Assembly (NCBI RefSeq): GCF_944393015.1
Contig: NZ_CALXYQ010000001.1
Coordinates: forward strand, 124,001-188,000
Source of the DNA: an uncultured Brachyspira sp.
GTDB lineage: Bacteria; Spirochaetota; Brachyspiria; Brachyspirales; Brachyspiraceae
Length of the DNA: 64,000 bases
Reading direction: 5' to 3'
Positions within the stretch are counted from its first letter, which is position 1; each line of letters opens with the position of its first letter. The translations under genes and the position numbers were made by a program. The notes under the pieces are model-generated. The model made no database searches and was not told where the DNA came from. It saw only the letters and a list, made by a program, of their open reading frames with translations. Positions 46,396-54,918 of the stretch are shown here, piece by piece.

Positions 46396-46917
46396 ATGTT
46401 AAAGAAAATTATTATATGTATATCTGTCATCATAATAATTATTGCTTTATTATTTGTACCTCTATTTCCAAGACTTATATTAAATAGTGTTAAAAATAAT
46501 AAAGATAATTTTATATTTAATATTAATAGAAAAGAGTTTCTAATTTCATATACACATTCTGTAAATAAAGGAAGAATTAGAGATTATTACATTATAAATA
46601 ATAATAATATTGTACTGGATAAGACTAGATTTGTTTCTTATGGTGCTGGTATGTCAGATCCAGAAGGTAATGAAAAGATAATTATTACAGATGATTATAT
46701 AGAAATAAACAACATTAATAAAAAAATAAAAGACTTATATTTATTTGTCGGCATTGTAGCTGATCATAGAATAGAATTTGACGGAAAAGAAATAAAGTTA
46801 AATACATTATTTAAGCCTCAAACAAATATAAAGATAGAATATAAGAAAGTATCATTATTTAAAATAATTTCAAATATAATGAATAATAAAATATTAAGGG
46901 AGAACAATGAAACATAG
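46396..46917 (+). CDS. DUF1850 protein of the TAXI-TRAP operon
   Basis: 173 residues with one N-terminal membrane helix (4-22). The body contains ISYTHSVNKGRIRDYYII, TRFVSYGAGMSDPEG and GIVADHRIEFDGKEI, matching DUF1850 (conserved SVxkgpv.e.., ..fgaGmp). DUF1850 genes are regularly found between TAXI binding proteins and fused TRAP permeases, and its product is probably a membrane-tethered accessory of that transporter facing the periplasm. It is the only member of this four-gene stretch that is intact. Its last 11 nt overlap the permease start (ATG 46907). Confidence 0.8.
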   Translation: MLKKIIICISVIIIIIALLFVPLFPRLILNSVKNNKDNFIFNINRKEFLISYTHSVNKGRIRDYYIINNNNIVLDKTRFVSYGAGMSDPEGNEKIIITDDYIEINNINKKIKDLYLFVGIVADHRIEFDGKEIKLNTLFKPQTNIKIEYKKVSLFKIISNIMNNKILRENNET

Positions 46918-48883
46918 AAATGATATTCACATTCCAACAGTTGAAGAAATTGATGATTACATGAGTAAATATGACAGTGAATCAAGGTACAGAAGATATT
47001 AAGATTGGAAAAAATATTTGATAATAGTAATATCTGTTGTATTTTGTTTATTTCAATTATATTCAATATTATCTGGAAAAATTACAGCACAGATTGTAAG
47101 AGCTACTCACCTATCATTTGTTATGCTTCTTGCATATCTTTTATTTCCGATGAAAAAAGATATGCCTAAGGATAAACTTCCTTGGTATGATGTTATACTT
47201 GCTGTAATAGGTGCTGCTTCTTGGGCTTATATATCATTTAATTTTGAAGAATTAATAAGAAGAGCCGGAATATACACTACAACTGATGTCATTATAGGTA
47301 TAATAGGGATACTTCTTGTATTTGAAGCTTGCAGAAGAATAGTAGGACTTCCTATACTTATAATATCAATAGTTTTTATTATATATGCCTTGTTTGGAGC
47401 TTATGCCCCTGGTTTTTTGAATCATAGAGGATATTCTCTTCAAAGATTAGTATCACATTTATTTTATAATACTGAAGGAATAATGGGTACTCCTATAGGT
47501 GCTTCAGCTACATTTATATTCTTATTTATATTTTTCGGTGCATTGCTTGATAAAACAGGAATAGGACAATTTTTTATAGATATATGTAATGCTATAGCAG
47601 GAGGATTTGACGGAGGCCCTGCAAAAGTAGCAGTACTTACAAGTGCTATGTTTGGTACAGTATCAGGAAGTTCAGTTTCAAACACTGTAGGTACAGGAAG
47701 TTTCACAATACCTATGATGAAATCTTTAAGATACCGACCAGAGTTTGCAGGTGCTGTTGAGGCTTCAGCTTCTACTGGCGGACAATTAATGCCTCCTATA
47801 ATGGGAGCTGCTTCTTTCTTAATGGCTGAAAGTTTGGGTATACCTTATATGCAGGTTGCTAAGGCTGCTATTATACCGGCTATACTTTATTTTACAGGTA
47901 TATTTATAATGGTGCATTTAGAAGCTAAAAAGACAGGACTTAAAGGTTTATCAAGAGATTCTCTTCCTAAAATAGGCGAACTTTTGATGAAGAAAGGTTA
48001 TTTAGTTATACCTCTTGCTACTATTATATACTTCTTCGTACTTGGTAAAACTGCAATTTATGCCGGATTAATGGGTATAATTGCTGCCGGTTTAGTTGCC
48101 ATTGTAAACTCAATAGTAGATATTATAATGAAAAGACAGGTAAGTTTCGGATTCAAAGATTTAATAGATGTTTTCGTTAATGCTGCTAGAAATATAATAA
48201 GTGTAGCTGTTGCTTGTGCTATGGCTGGAGTTATAATAGGAGTTATTACTTTAACAGGATTAGGTTTAAAAATAGGAGCAGGTTTAATATCTATATCCGG
48301 CGGAATACCTTTGTTATTATTATTCTTAACAATGGTAAGTTCTATTATACTTGGTATGGGCGTTCCTACTACAGCAAATTACCTTATCACTTCAACAATA
48401 GCTGCAAGTGCAATAATAGGTTTAGGTTATGAACCTTTAGCTGCTCATATGTTTGTATTCTATTTCGGAATAATTGCAGATGTTACTCCTCCTGTTGCTT
48501 TGGCTGCTATGGCTGGTGCTGCTATTGCTAAATCAGATCCGCTTAAAACTGGTATTGAAGCTACAAAACTTTCTATAGGTGCTTTTATAATTCCTTATAT
48601 GTTTATATTCAATCCTGATATATTAATGATAAACACTACTATTGCTGATGTTATACCTATACTTATAACTTCTCTTATTGGTATGTTTGGAGTATCTGCA
48701 GGATTAGAAGGATATGTATTTAGAAAATGTAAAGCTTATGAGAGAATATTATTTATTATAGCTGGATTATTATCTATATATCCTGAATTCTATAGTGACA
48801 TTATAGGAATAGCAGTTATAGCGATATTAGTTATCATACAAATAGCAACAAAAAATAAAATGAATACTGCCGCTGCTGCTTAA
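46907..48883 (+). pseudogene. TRAP transporter fused permease (DctQM-type), broken by an in-frame TAA
   Basis: The expected start is ATG 46907, with AAGGGAG before it and an overlap with DUF1850. The frame encodes KHRNDIHIPTVEEIDDYMSK, then meets TAA at 47000-47002 (codon 32) and goes on as DWKKYLIIVISVV to the end, 658 codons in all. The rest is a complete 4TM+12TM fused TRAP permease: LFIFFGALLDKTGIGQFFI, FGTVSGSSVSNTVGTGSFT, EASASTGGQLMPPIMGAASF, GMGVPTTANYL, ADVTPPVALAAMAGAAIA. A TTG at 47018 could restart, losing only the soluble N-terminus, so residual function is possible. The substrate of TAXI systems is typically an organic acid or amino acid. Confidence 0.8.
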
Positions 48884-48910
48884 TAATTAATAATATATAA
48901 AAATAATAAT

Positions 48911-48949
48911 GAGGGAGCTTTAATATTTATAAATGCTTCCTCATTTTTA
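48911..48949 (+). terminator. Terminator of TRAP operon
   Basis: GAGGGAGC / GCTTCCTC stem (one G-T pair) with a 16-nt loop, followed by ATTTTTAT, 28 nt after the permease stop. Confidence 0.85.
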
Positions 48950-49249
48950 TATATACTAAAAATTTTTAAGTTTGTCATTTTTTTATTCAACTTTTTCCCG
49001 CCGCACGCCATACCTAAAAGGCACTCCCTACAGTTGCAGGCGGACAGCGTCAAAGAACCAAAAAATGCAAATGTAAAATTAGTAATAAATCATATTAAAA
49101 TAGTCTTACTTTTAAGATAAATTATTAATTTTTGTGCAATAATAAGTAATCAGCCGCACATATAGAGGACATTCGTTAAGAATAAGTGATACCGTGCGGG
49201 AAGGTGCCGCAGCTCGCGGTTGACAAAATATAATTGTTTAGGTATATAC
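48950..49249 (+). repeat. Modular intergenic repeat, copy H
   Basis: Left end TATATACTAAAAATTTTT (48950); GTC-spaced CCCGCCGC hairpin whose loop carries CGCC..GGCGGACAGCGTC and, nested inside it, a TACCTAAAAGGCACTCCC unit; decayed core; X module (CCGCAC 49154-49159 / GTGCGG 49194-49199); right end TTGACA (49220-49225)-17 bp-TATATA (49243-49248). Together with AT-rich DNA it fills 48950-49386. Confidence 0.85.
49220..49248 (+). promoter_or_regulatory. Repeat-derived promoter for malY-like operon
   Basis: TTGACA (49220-49225), 17-bp spacer, TATATA (49243-49248), pointing at the aminotransferase gene 138 nt downstream with no gene between. Confidence 0.6.
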
Positions 49250-49386
49250 TAAAAATTTTTAATTTATTAAATTAAACATCAACTATCAATATGTATTTTC
49301 TTTTTAATAAAAATATATTATATAATAGATTTATTTTTTATATTATTATAAAATAAATCGGTATAATTTTCATAAAAGGTTATTTA

Positions 49387-50586
49387 ATGATTAATTTTGA
49401 TGAATTAATAGACAGAAGAAAAACTAACAGTATAAAATGGACTAAAGCATTCGGAGAAAAAACTTTAAAAGAAAATCAAATTCCTATGTGGGTTGCTGAT
49501 ATGGATTTTAAAGCTGCTCCTGAAATAATAGAAGCAATAAAGAAAGAGGCAGATTTTGGTATTTTTGGTTATTTTACTTATGATGAATATTATGAATCTG
49601 TTATAAAATGGCATAAAGAAAGATATAATTGGGATATAAAAAAAGAATGGCTTAATTTCACACAAGGATTAGTACAAGGATTTAATATAGCAATATCTGC
49701 TTTAACAAGACCAGGTGAAAGCGTATTAGTTTTAACTCCTACTTACTACCCTATGTTTGCAGGAATAAAAAATCAAGGCTGTCAAATAGTTGAATCAGAT
49801 TTAATATATGATGATAATACTTGCAGATATACTATAGATTATGAAGATGTAGCAAAAAAAGTAAAAGACAATAATCTAACAGCTGCTTTAATAGGCAATC
49901 CTCATAATCCTACAGGAAGACTTTATTCTGTAGAAGAATTATCAAAATTAGCAGATATCTTAATAGAAAACAATGTCAAAATAATTTGTGATGATATTCA
50001 CTGCGATATAATAGTTGATCCGACAAAAAAATATACGCCATTAGCATCTATAGAAAAATACTCCAATCATATAATTTCAATGAATGCCCCTTCAAAAACT
50101 TTCAATTTAGCAGGTGCAAAGGTATCAAATGTTATAATTCAAAATGAAGAAATAATGAGAGCATTCAAATTTCAAATGGAAAGATTCTGCGTATCAGTTT
50201 CTATATTATCATTAGCTGCTTGTAAAACAGCATATTCAAAATGTGCTTATTGGGTTGATGAAATGAGAAAATATGTTTGGGGCAATTATAATTATATTAA
50301 AAACTATATAGAAAATAGTATATTAAAAGATTATATAAAAGCTGTGCCTTTAGAAGGTTCTTATTTGATGTTTGCTGATAATAAAAACTTAATGAAAGAA
50401 TTTAATATGAATCAGGAAGATTTAAATAACTTCTATTATGATTCTTGTAATTTATCATTAGATGAAGGGAATGCTTTCGGAAAAGCCGGCATAGGATTTA
50501 TGCGTTTTAATTTAGCCACTCAAAGATACTATGTTGAAAATGCTATGAATAATATATCAGAAGCTGTAAAAAAATTAAAAAAATAA
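49387..50586 (+). CDS. MalY/PatB family aminotransferase (cystathionine beta-lyase type)
   Basis: 399 residues of the fold-type I PLP family. Seen: FDELIDRRKTNSIKW start and MWVADMDFKAAPEI, both hallmarks of the MalY/PatB group, then YYPMFAGIKN, GNPHNPTGR, CDDIHCDII, the PLP lysine in NAPSKTFNLAG, and the substrate-carboxylate Arg in GFMRFNLA. Members cleave cystathionine or cysteine C-S bonds, supplying homocysteine or sulphide. RBS AAAGG precedes the ATG. A GyrI-like gene and rdgB follow at 20 and 1 nt, so the three form an operon, probably driven by the end of repeat copy H. Confidence 0.9.
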   Translation: MINFDELIDRRKTNSIKWTKAFGEKTLKENQIPMWVADMDFKAAPEIIEAIKKEADFGIFGYFTYDEYYESVIKWHKERYNWDIKKEWLNFTQGLVQGFNIAISALTRPGESVLVLTPTYYPMFAGIKNQGCQIVESDLIYDDNTCRYTIDYEDVAKKVKDNNLTAALIGNPHNPTGRLYSVEELSKLADILIENNVKIICDDIHCDIIVDPTKKYTPLASIEKYSNHIISMNAPSKTFNLAGAKVSNVIIQNEEIMRAFKFQMERFCVSVSILSLAACKTAYSKCAYWVDEMRKYVWGNYNYIKNYIENSILKDYIKAVPLEGSYLMFADNKNLMKEFNMNQEDLNNFYYDSCNLSLDEGNAFGKAGIGFMRFNLATQRYYVENAMNNISEAVKKLKK

Positions 50587-50606
50587 AATAGGAGTTCTAA
50601 AACATT

Positions 50607-51080
50607 ATGGATATAGAAATAGTAGAAAAAGAAGATTTTGAAGTTATAGGAAAAGTAGCCGAAGGAGAAAGTGAAAAACATTCAAAATGGGTATTACCTT
50701 TATGGCAGGAATTTAATAAAAATATTAAAGAAATAATTAACTTAGTAAAAATTGATGAAAATAATAATTTGTCCGGTATATGGGGAATAATGAATGATAT
50801 AGATGAAACCTTTGCCCATTGGGGAGAAAGAGGCAAATATATGGCAGGTGTGGAAGTAAAAGAAAATTCTACTCCTCCTGAAGGCTGGACAAAATGGAAT
50901 ATTAAAGGCGGTAAGTTTATAAAGGTAAAATGCAATATAGAAAATTACAGCAAAATATTTACAAATGTAGTTGAAAATTATGCCCCAAAAAACGGATATA
51001 TAATAATAGGCAATGTTATGGAATATTATATACCAAACAGTAAAGATTTTTATCTATTTTTTAATATAAAAGGAAATTAA
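50607..51080 (+). CDS. GyrI-like small-molecule-binding domain protein
   Basis: 157 residues. The pattern of strands with FEVIGKVAEGESEKHSKWVL, GIWGIMND, YMAGVEVKENSTPPEGWTKW and IKGGKFIKVKC matches the GyrI-like/AraC effector-binding (SOUL-like) superfamily, as in stand-alone relatives such as the integron Cass2 proteins. Such domains bind hydrophobic or cationic ligands, often as part of drug sensing. No DNA-binding domain is attached. RBS GGAG lies before the ATG, and rdgB begins 1 nt after the stop. The ligand is unknown. Confidence 0.75.
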   Translation: MDIEIVEKEDFEVIGKVAEGESEKHSKWVLPLWQEFNKNIKEIINLVKIDENNNLSGIWGIMNDIDETFAHWGERGKYMAGVEVKENSTPPEGWTKWNIKGGKFIKVKCNIENYSKIFTNVVENYAPKNGYIIIGNVMEYYIPNSKDFYLFFNIKGN

Positions 51081-51081
51081 T

Positions 51082-51675
51082 ATGCTTGAAAAATTAGTAA
51101 TAGCAACAACAAATCAACATAAATTAAAAGAAATAGAATCCATATTCAAAGGAACTGTAATAAAAGAAATATTATCAATGCCTTCGGATATAGGTGAAAT
51201 AATAGAGGATGGAAATACATTTATAGAAAACTCACTTATAAAGGCAAAAACAGTATATAATCATACTAAATTACCATCTTTGGCAGATGATTCCGGACTA
51301 TGTGTTAATGCACTTGGAGGAAAACCCGGAATATATTCGGCTAGATACGGCGGAGAGACACTTGGATATAAAGAAAAAATGCAGATGCTTTTAGATGAAT
51401 TAAAAGATAAAAATGATAGAACAGCATATTTTATAACTTCTGCAGTATGTGTATTAGATGATAATTATTATATAGCAGTTGAAGGCAGAGTTAATGGAAT
51501 AATAATAGAAAATCCAAGAGGTTTTGAAGGTTTTGGATATGACCCTATATTTCAGCCTGATGGATATAATATTACTTATGCTGAAATGAGTTTGGAAGAA
51601 AAAAATTCTATGAGTCATAGATCATTGGCTATGAACAAAATGAAAAATATTTTATCTGGTATTTATGCTTATTGA
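51082..51675 (+). CDS. rdgB: XTP/dITP diphosphatase (RdgB/HAM1)
   Basis: 197 residues. It hydrolyses non-canonical purine nucleotides (dITP, XTP), keeping them out of DNA and RNA. Motifs: TTNQHKLKEI at the N-terminus (phosphate-binding TxNxxK), DDSGLCVNALGGKPGIYSAR with the catalytic acid, AVCVLDD, GFGYDPIF, and MSHRSLAM at the end. Length is typical. It is translationally close to the GyrI-like gene (1 nt gap) and is the last gene of that operon. The gap behind it (51676-51948) is AT-rich with nothing recognisable. Confidence 0.95.
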   Translation: MLEKLVIATTNQHKLKEIESIFKGTVIKEILSMPSDIGEIIEDGNTFIENSLIKAKTVYNHTKLPSLADDSGLCVNALGGKPGIYSARYGGETLGYKEKMQMLLDELKDKNDRTAYFITSAVCVLDDNYYIAVEGRVNGIIIENPRGFEGFGYDPIFQPDGYNITYAEMSLEEKNSMSHRSLAMNKMKNILSGIYAY

Positions 51676-51948
51676 TTATATATAATATATGTTTTTCATT
51701 GTATAAATCATAAAAAATGTATTTTATATAAAAAAATATAATAATAATTATTGTTTTTAGAATTATAATAAATATTTATACCCTATTTTTATTATAAATT
51801 TAAACATTCAATTAAATAAATAATAATAAAAACAATTTAATATATAGCAATAATCATACATATATTACAAAAATCATACAATATTTAATAAATCTATTAA
51901 GAATACGATTTTAAATAATAATAATTACTATTTAGTATAGATAACAAC

Positions 51949-51976
51949 TTGACAATGAAAAAAAACTTTATATAAT
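51949..51976 (+). promoter_or_regulatory. Consensus sigma70 promoter
   Basis: TTGACA (51949-51954), 16-bp spacer, TATAAT (51971-51976), 20 nt before the start at 51997. Not part of a repeat copy. Confidence 0.8.
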
Positions 51977-51996
51977 ATATAGCATGGAGAGGAAAC

Positions 51997-52521
51997 ATGG
52001 CTAAACTTCACATTGATAATGAAAATGTAAAAAAGTATATATTTAGTGTTTCAGAAAAATTAATGAGACATTTTGATTTAGAATATGAAATTACCAAAGA
52101 AGATGAATACTTTGATTTGTATGCTTTTCATAGAAACGATTTCTTCAAATCATTTATAACTAAATCTACAGTTTATGAAGGTTATTCTGTATTTGAACAT
52201 ATGCTTTTAAGATTTATTAAAGAGTTAAAGAATGAAGATATAGAAAATTTTCAAAATATGCTTATTAGGCTTACTCCTATATTATCTAATCCTAATAAAT
52301 TTCATAAAAGAAGTTTAATAACAGGAATATTAGTTACAGAAAGTCCTTTAGAAAAAGAATGGGAAAAGATAACAAAAAAATTCTTTTATAAAGTCAATTA
52401 CAAATTACTATTTCATGGCTGGTCAGAAACGCAATATGCTATAGTATCTATGACAGATAAAAATGTATACTTACCTAAAATGCGTAAGAAAGAATTAAAA
52501 CTTCTTCTTTCAGATTTTTAG
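51997..52521 (+). CDS. Hypothetical protein, 174 aa
   Basis: Not recognised. A soluble protein of mixed helices and strands, rich in Lys, Phe and Leu: YIFSVSEKLMRHFDLEYEIT, EYFDLYAFHRNDFFKSF, FEHMLLRFIKELKNEDIENF, and a C-terminal part FFYKVNYKLLFHGWSETQYAI. No signal peptide or metal motif. It has a consensus promoter and RBS GGAGAGGA, and lies 37 nt before the CstA gene, so the two are probably co-transcribed; a role tied to starvation or peptide uptake would be a guess. Confidence 0.65.
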   Translation: MAKLHIDNENVKKYIFSVSEKLMRHFDLEYEITKEDEYFDLYAFHRNDFFKSFITKSTVYEGYSVFEHMLLRFIKELKNEDIENFQNMLIRLTPILSNPNKFHKRSLITGILVTESPLEKEWEKITKKFFYKVNYKLLFHGWSETQYAIVSMTDKNVYLPKMRKKELKLLLSDF

Positions 52522-52558
52522 GAGGTTATAAAATAATAAAATTTTTAAGGAGATAAAA

Positions 52559-54256
52559 ATGAATGCTTTCATTCTTCTATTGTTAGGTATGATTATATTT
52601 TTCATAGCCTATATAACTTACGGTTCATATCTAGCGAAAAAATGGGGTGTAGATCCGGGCAGAAAGACTCCTGCTCATACTAGACCTGATGGCAGAGACT
52701 ATGTTCCTACAGATGCTAAAGTATTATTAGGACACCATTTTTCTTCAATAGCTGGTGCCGGTCCTATCACTGGTCCGATTATTGCTACTATGTTCGGCTG
52801 GCTGCCTGTGTATTTATGGATTATATTCGGATGCGTATTCTTCGGAGGTGTGCATGATTACGGTTCATTACTTGCTTCTTTAAGACATGAAGGTAAATCT
52901 ATCGGAGAAGTTATAAGAAGTAATGTTAGCCAAAAAGGTAAGATAATGTTCACTCTTTATGCTTTCATTACCATTTGTTTAGTTGTTGCTGCATTTTTGG
53001 ATATTACAGCAGGTACTTTCGCAGTAAATGTTCAGACAGTTGGAAATATTGACGCTATAGATTTAGCGGAAAAACAGAAAGCTGCTGCAGGCACTGCGAG
53101 TATGCTTTTTATAGTTTTGGCATTGTTATTCGGTTTTTTGGTTTATAGAAGAGGCGTAAACGTAACTGTTTCAACTGTAATAGGAGTTGTGCTATTAGCG
53201 GCTGTAGTTTTTTTAGCTGATAAATTTCCGTTCTTAGCTTTAACTAAAGTTCATTGGCAAATAATATTGGTAATATATATAATATGTGCTTCTCTTCTGC
53301 CTGTGTGGATACTTCTGCAGCCTAGAGACTATTTGTCTTCTTTCTTATTATATGCTATGGTAGCAGGAGGAGTAGTTGGTTTGATAATTATGAGACCTTC
53401 TGTACAAATGTCCGCTTTCAATGGCTTTTTGCCTAGTGCCGGCAATTATTTGTTTCCTATACTATTTATTACCGTTGCCTGCGGAGCTATATCAGGTTTT
53501 CACTCTTTAGTAAGTTCGGGAACTAGTGCTAAACAGCTTAATAGCGAAAAAGATGCTAAACTTGTAGGTTACGGAGCTATGCTTATAGAAGGTATAGTTG
53601 CAATAGTTGCTTTAATGAGCGTTGCTGCAATTGCAGGAAATACTGAAGGAACTCCAGCTGCTAGATTTGCTTTAGGCGTTGCAACATTTATGAATTCTTT
53701 TGGAATACCTATGGGATTAGGTCAAACTTTTGTTACTTTAGCATTCGCTTCTTTTACTTTAACTTCTTTAGACAGTGCCACTCGTATAGGAAGATACTTG
53801 GTTCAAGAATTGGGTGAATACTATACTGAAGATGGAAGAACAGTAAAAACCGTATTTACAAATCCTTATCTTGCTACAGGTATTACTGTTGCCATATCTT
53901 TAGGATTTACTCTTTACGGCTATGAAAGAATATGGCCTATATTTGGAAGTGCTAACCAATTATTAGCAGGTTTAGCATTACTTGCTGTTGCTGCTTGGAT
54001 AAAAAATACTCAAAAAAGAAACTCTTGGGAAACTATTATTCCTTTAGTATTCATGTTTGCTGTTACTCTTTCCGCTTTATGCTTAGTAGTATATACTAAT
54101 GTTATGAAAGCTACTTTTGACGGTTATGTATTAGCTGCAATAGCTGCTATTATGATAATATTAGCAGTTATAGAATTATTCATCACTGGTCAATGGGCTC
54201 GCGGATTATCTAAAGAAACTGCTTCTAACCCTAATGATCCTATCAAAAACAAATAA
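52559..54256 (+). CDS. cstA: Carbon starvation protein CstA family transporter
   Basis: 565 residues with about fourteen membrane helices. Family signatures: AKKWGVDPGRKTPAHTRPDG, VLLGHHFSSIAGAGPITGPI, GGVHDYGSLLASLRHEGKSI, GFHSLVSSGTSAKQL and SLDSATRIGRYLVQEL. CstA-type proteins import peptides or pyruvate in the cytoplasmic membrane. At 565 residues it is of the shorter type, compared with about 700 in Escherichia coli. RBS AAGGAG precedes the ATG and a strong terminator follows. No LytS/LytT-type sensor system is adjacent. Confidence 0.94.
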   Translation: MNAFILLLLGMIIFFIAYITYGSYLAKKWGVDPGRKTPAHTRPDGRDYVPTDAKVLLGHHFSSIAGAGPITGPIIATMFGWLPVYLWIIFGCVFFGGVHDYGSLLASLRHEGKSIGEVIRSNVSQKGKIMFTLYAFITICLVVAAFLDITAGTFAVNVQTVGNIDAIDLAEKQKAAAGTASMLFIVLALLFGFLVYRRGVNVTVSTVIGVVLLAAVVFLADKFPFLALTKVHWQIILVIYIICASLLPVWILLQPRDYLSSFLLYAMVAGGVVGLIIMRPSVQMSAFNGFLPSAGNYLFPILFITVACGAISGFHSLVSSGTSAKQLNSEKDAKLVGYGAMLIEGIVAIVALMSVAAIAGNTEGTPAARFALGVATFMNSFGIPMGLGQTFVTLAFASFTLTSLDSATRIGRYLVQELGEYYTEDGRTVKTVFTNPYLATGITVAISLGFTLYGYERIWPIFGSANQLLAGLALLAVAAWIKNTQKRNSWETIIPLVFMFAVTLSALCLVVYTNVMKATFDGYVLAAIAAIMIILAVIELFITGQWARGLSKETASNPNDPIKNK

Positions 54257-54275
54257 TTTTATTTAATATAGAATT

Positions 54276-54314
54276 TTCCCCTTTCATAATTATTTTATGG
54301 AAGGGGTTTTTTAT
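54276..54314 (+). terminator. Terminator of cstA
   Basis: CCCCTTTCAT / ATGGAAGGGG stem (one mismatch) followed by TTTTTTATTT. Confidence 0.9.
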
Positions 54315-54447
54315 TTCACTATATTTTAATACTATAACAAATATACAACTATTATCTGAATCAAATTTTTAATCTAATTAAATTTTTAACTTTGTCGATA
54401 TTCAATATGACTTATATTTTAAACAAAGGTGAATATTTTCTAATATT

Positions 54448-54873
54448 ATGTCTAGTAAGAAATTTAAATTAAAAGAAGAAAAAGCTGTGTTTGCTGATAT
54501 TAAATCTGCAATATCTATAGCAATATTTGACAATGAAATCAATAATTATGACGGCAGTGTTGATACAGATGTAAGAAGAGCTGTTATGTACAATAAGATA
54601 GTATTTGAGAACTTGGTAAAACGTCTGTTTTCATATCAGGCAAGCCGCGAAGATAAAAAGGATAGATTAAAAGAACTTTCAATTATAAAAATGATAAAAA
54701 ATGAAAGTAATTTAATATCTAGAGAAAGGATTTATTATATAGAAAATCCTAATGAAAAAACTTTTGAATTTTTAAATGATGTTTTAGAAAAAGACAAAAA
54801 AAAGGTAAGAGGATACAGTGAATATATACTATATTCGCTATTTAATCATTATTTTGACTATATAAAAAATTGA
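54448..54873 (+). CDS. Hypothetical protein, 141 aa, helical
   Basis: Not recognised. A charged, mainly helical cytoplasmic protein: KLKEEKAVFADIKSAISIA, TDVRRAVMYNKIVFENLVK, RLFSYQASREDKKDRLKEL, then a tail ending in GYSEYILYSLFNHYFDYIKN. No signal peptide. It begins at ATG 54448 with a weak ribosome site (AAAGGTG further up) and is followed after 45 nt by the large exported repeat protein, with an RBS of its own. The gene is real by codon use and length but has no assignable role. Confidence 0.6.
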   Translation: MSSKKFKLKEEKAVFADIKSAISIAIFDNEINNYDGSVDTDVRRAVMYNKIVFENLVKRLFSYQASREDKKDRLKELSIIKMIKNESNLISRERIYYIENPNEKTFEFLNDVLEKDKKKVRGYSEYILYSLFNHYFDYIKN

Positions 54874-54918
54874 TAGTTTTAAATATTATCCTTAAAAAAT
54901 AAAGAGGATCATATTATT

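Noticed and set aside
43242-47002. Stop codon reassignment (TAA read as an amino acid)
   Set aside because: Most intact genes in the window end in TAA followed by non-coding DNA or another start, so TAA is a normal stop; the lesions are confined to one region.
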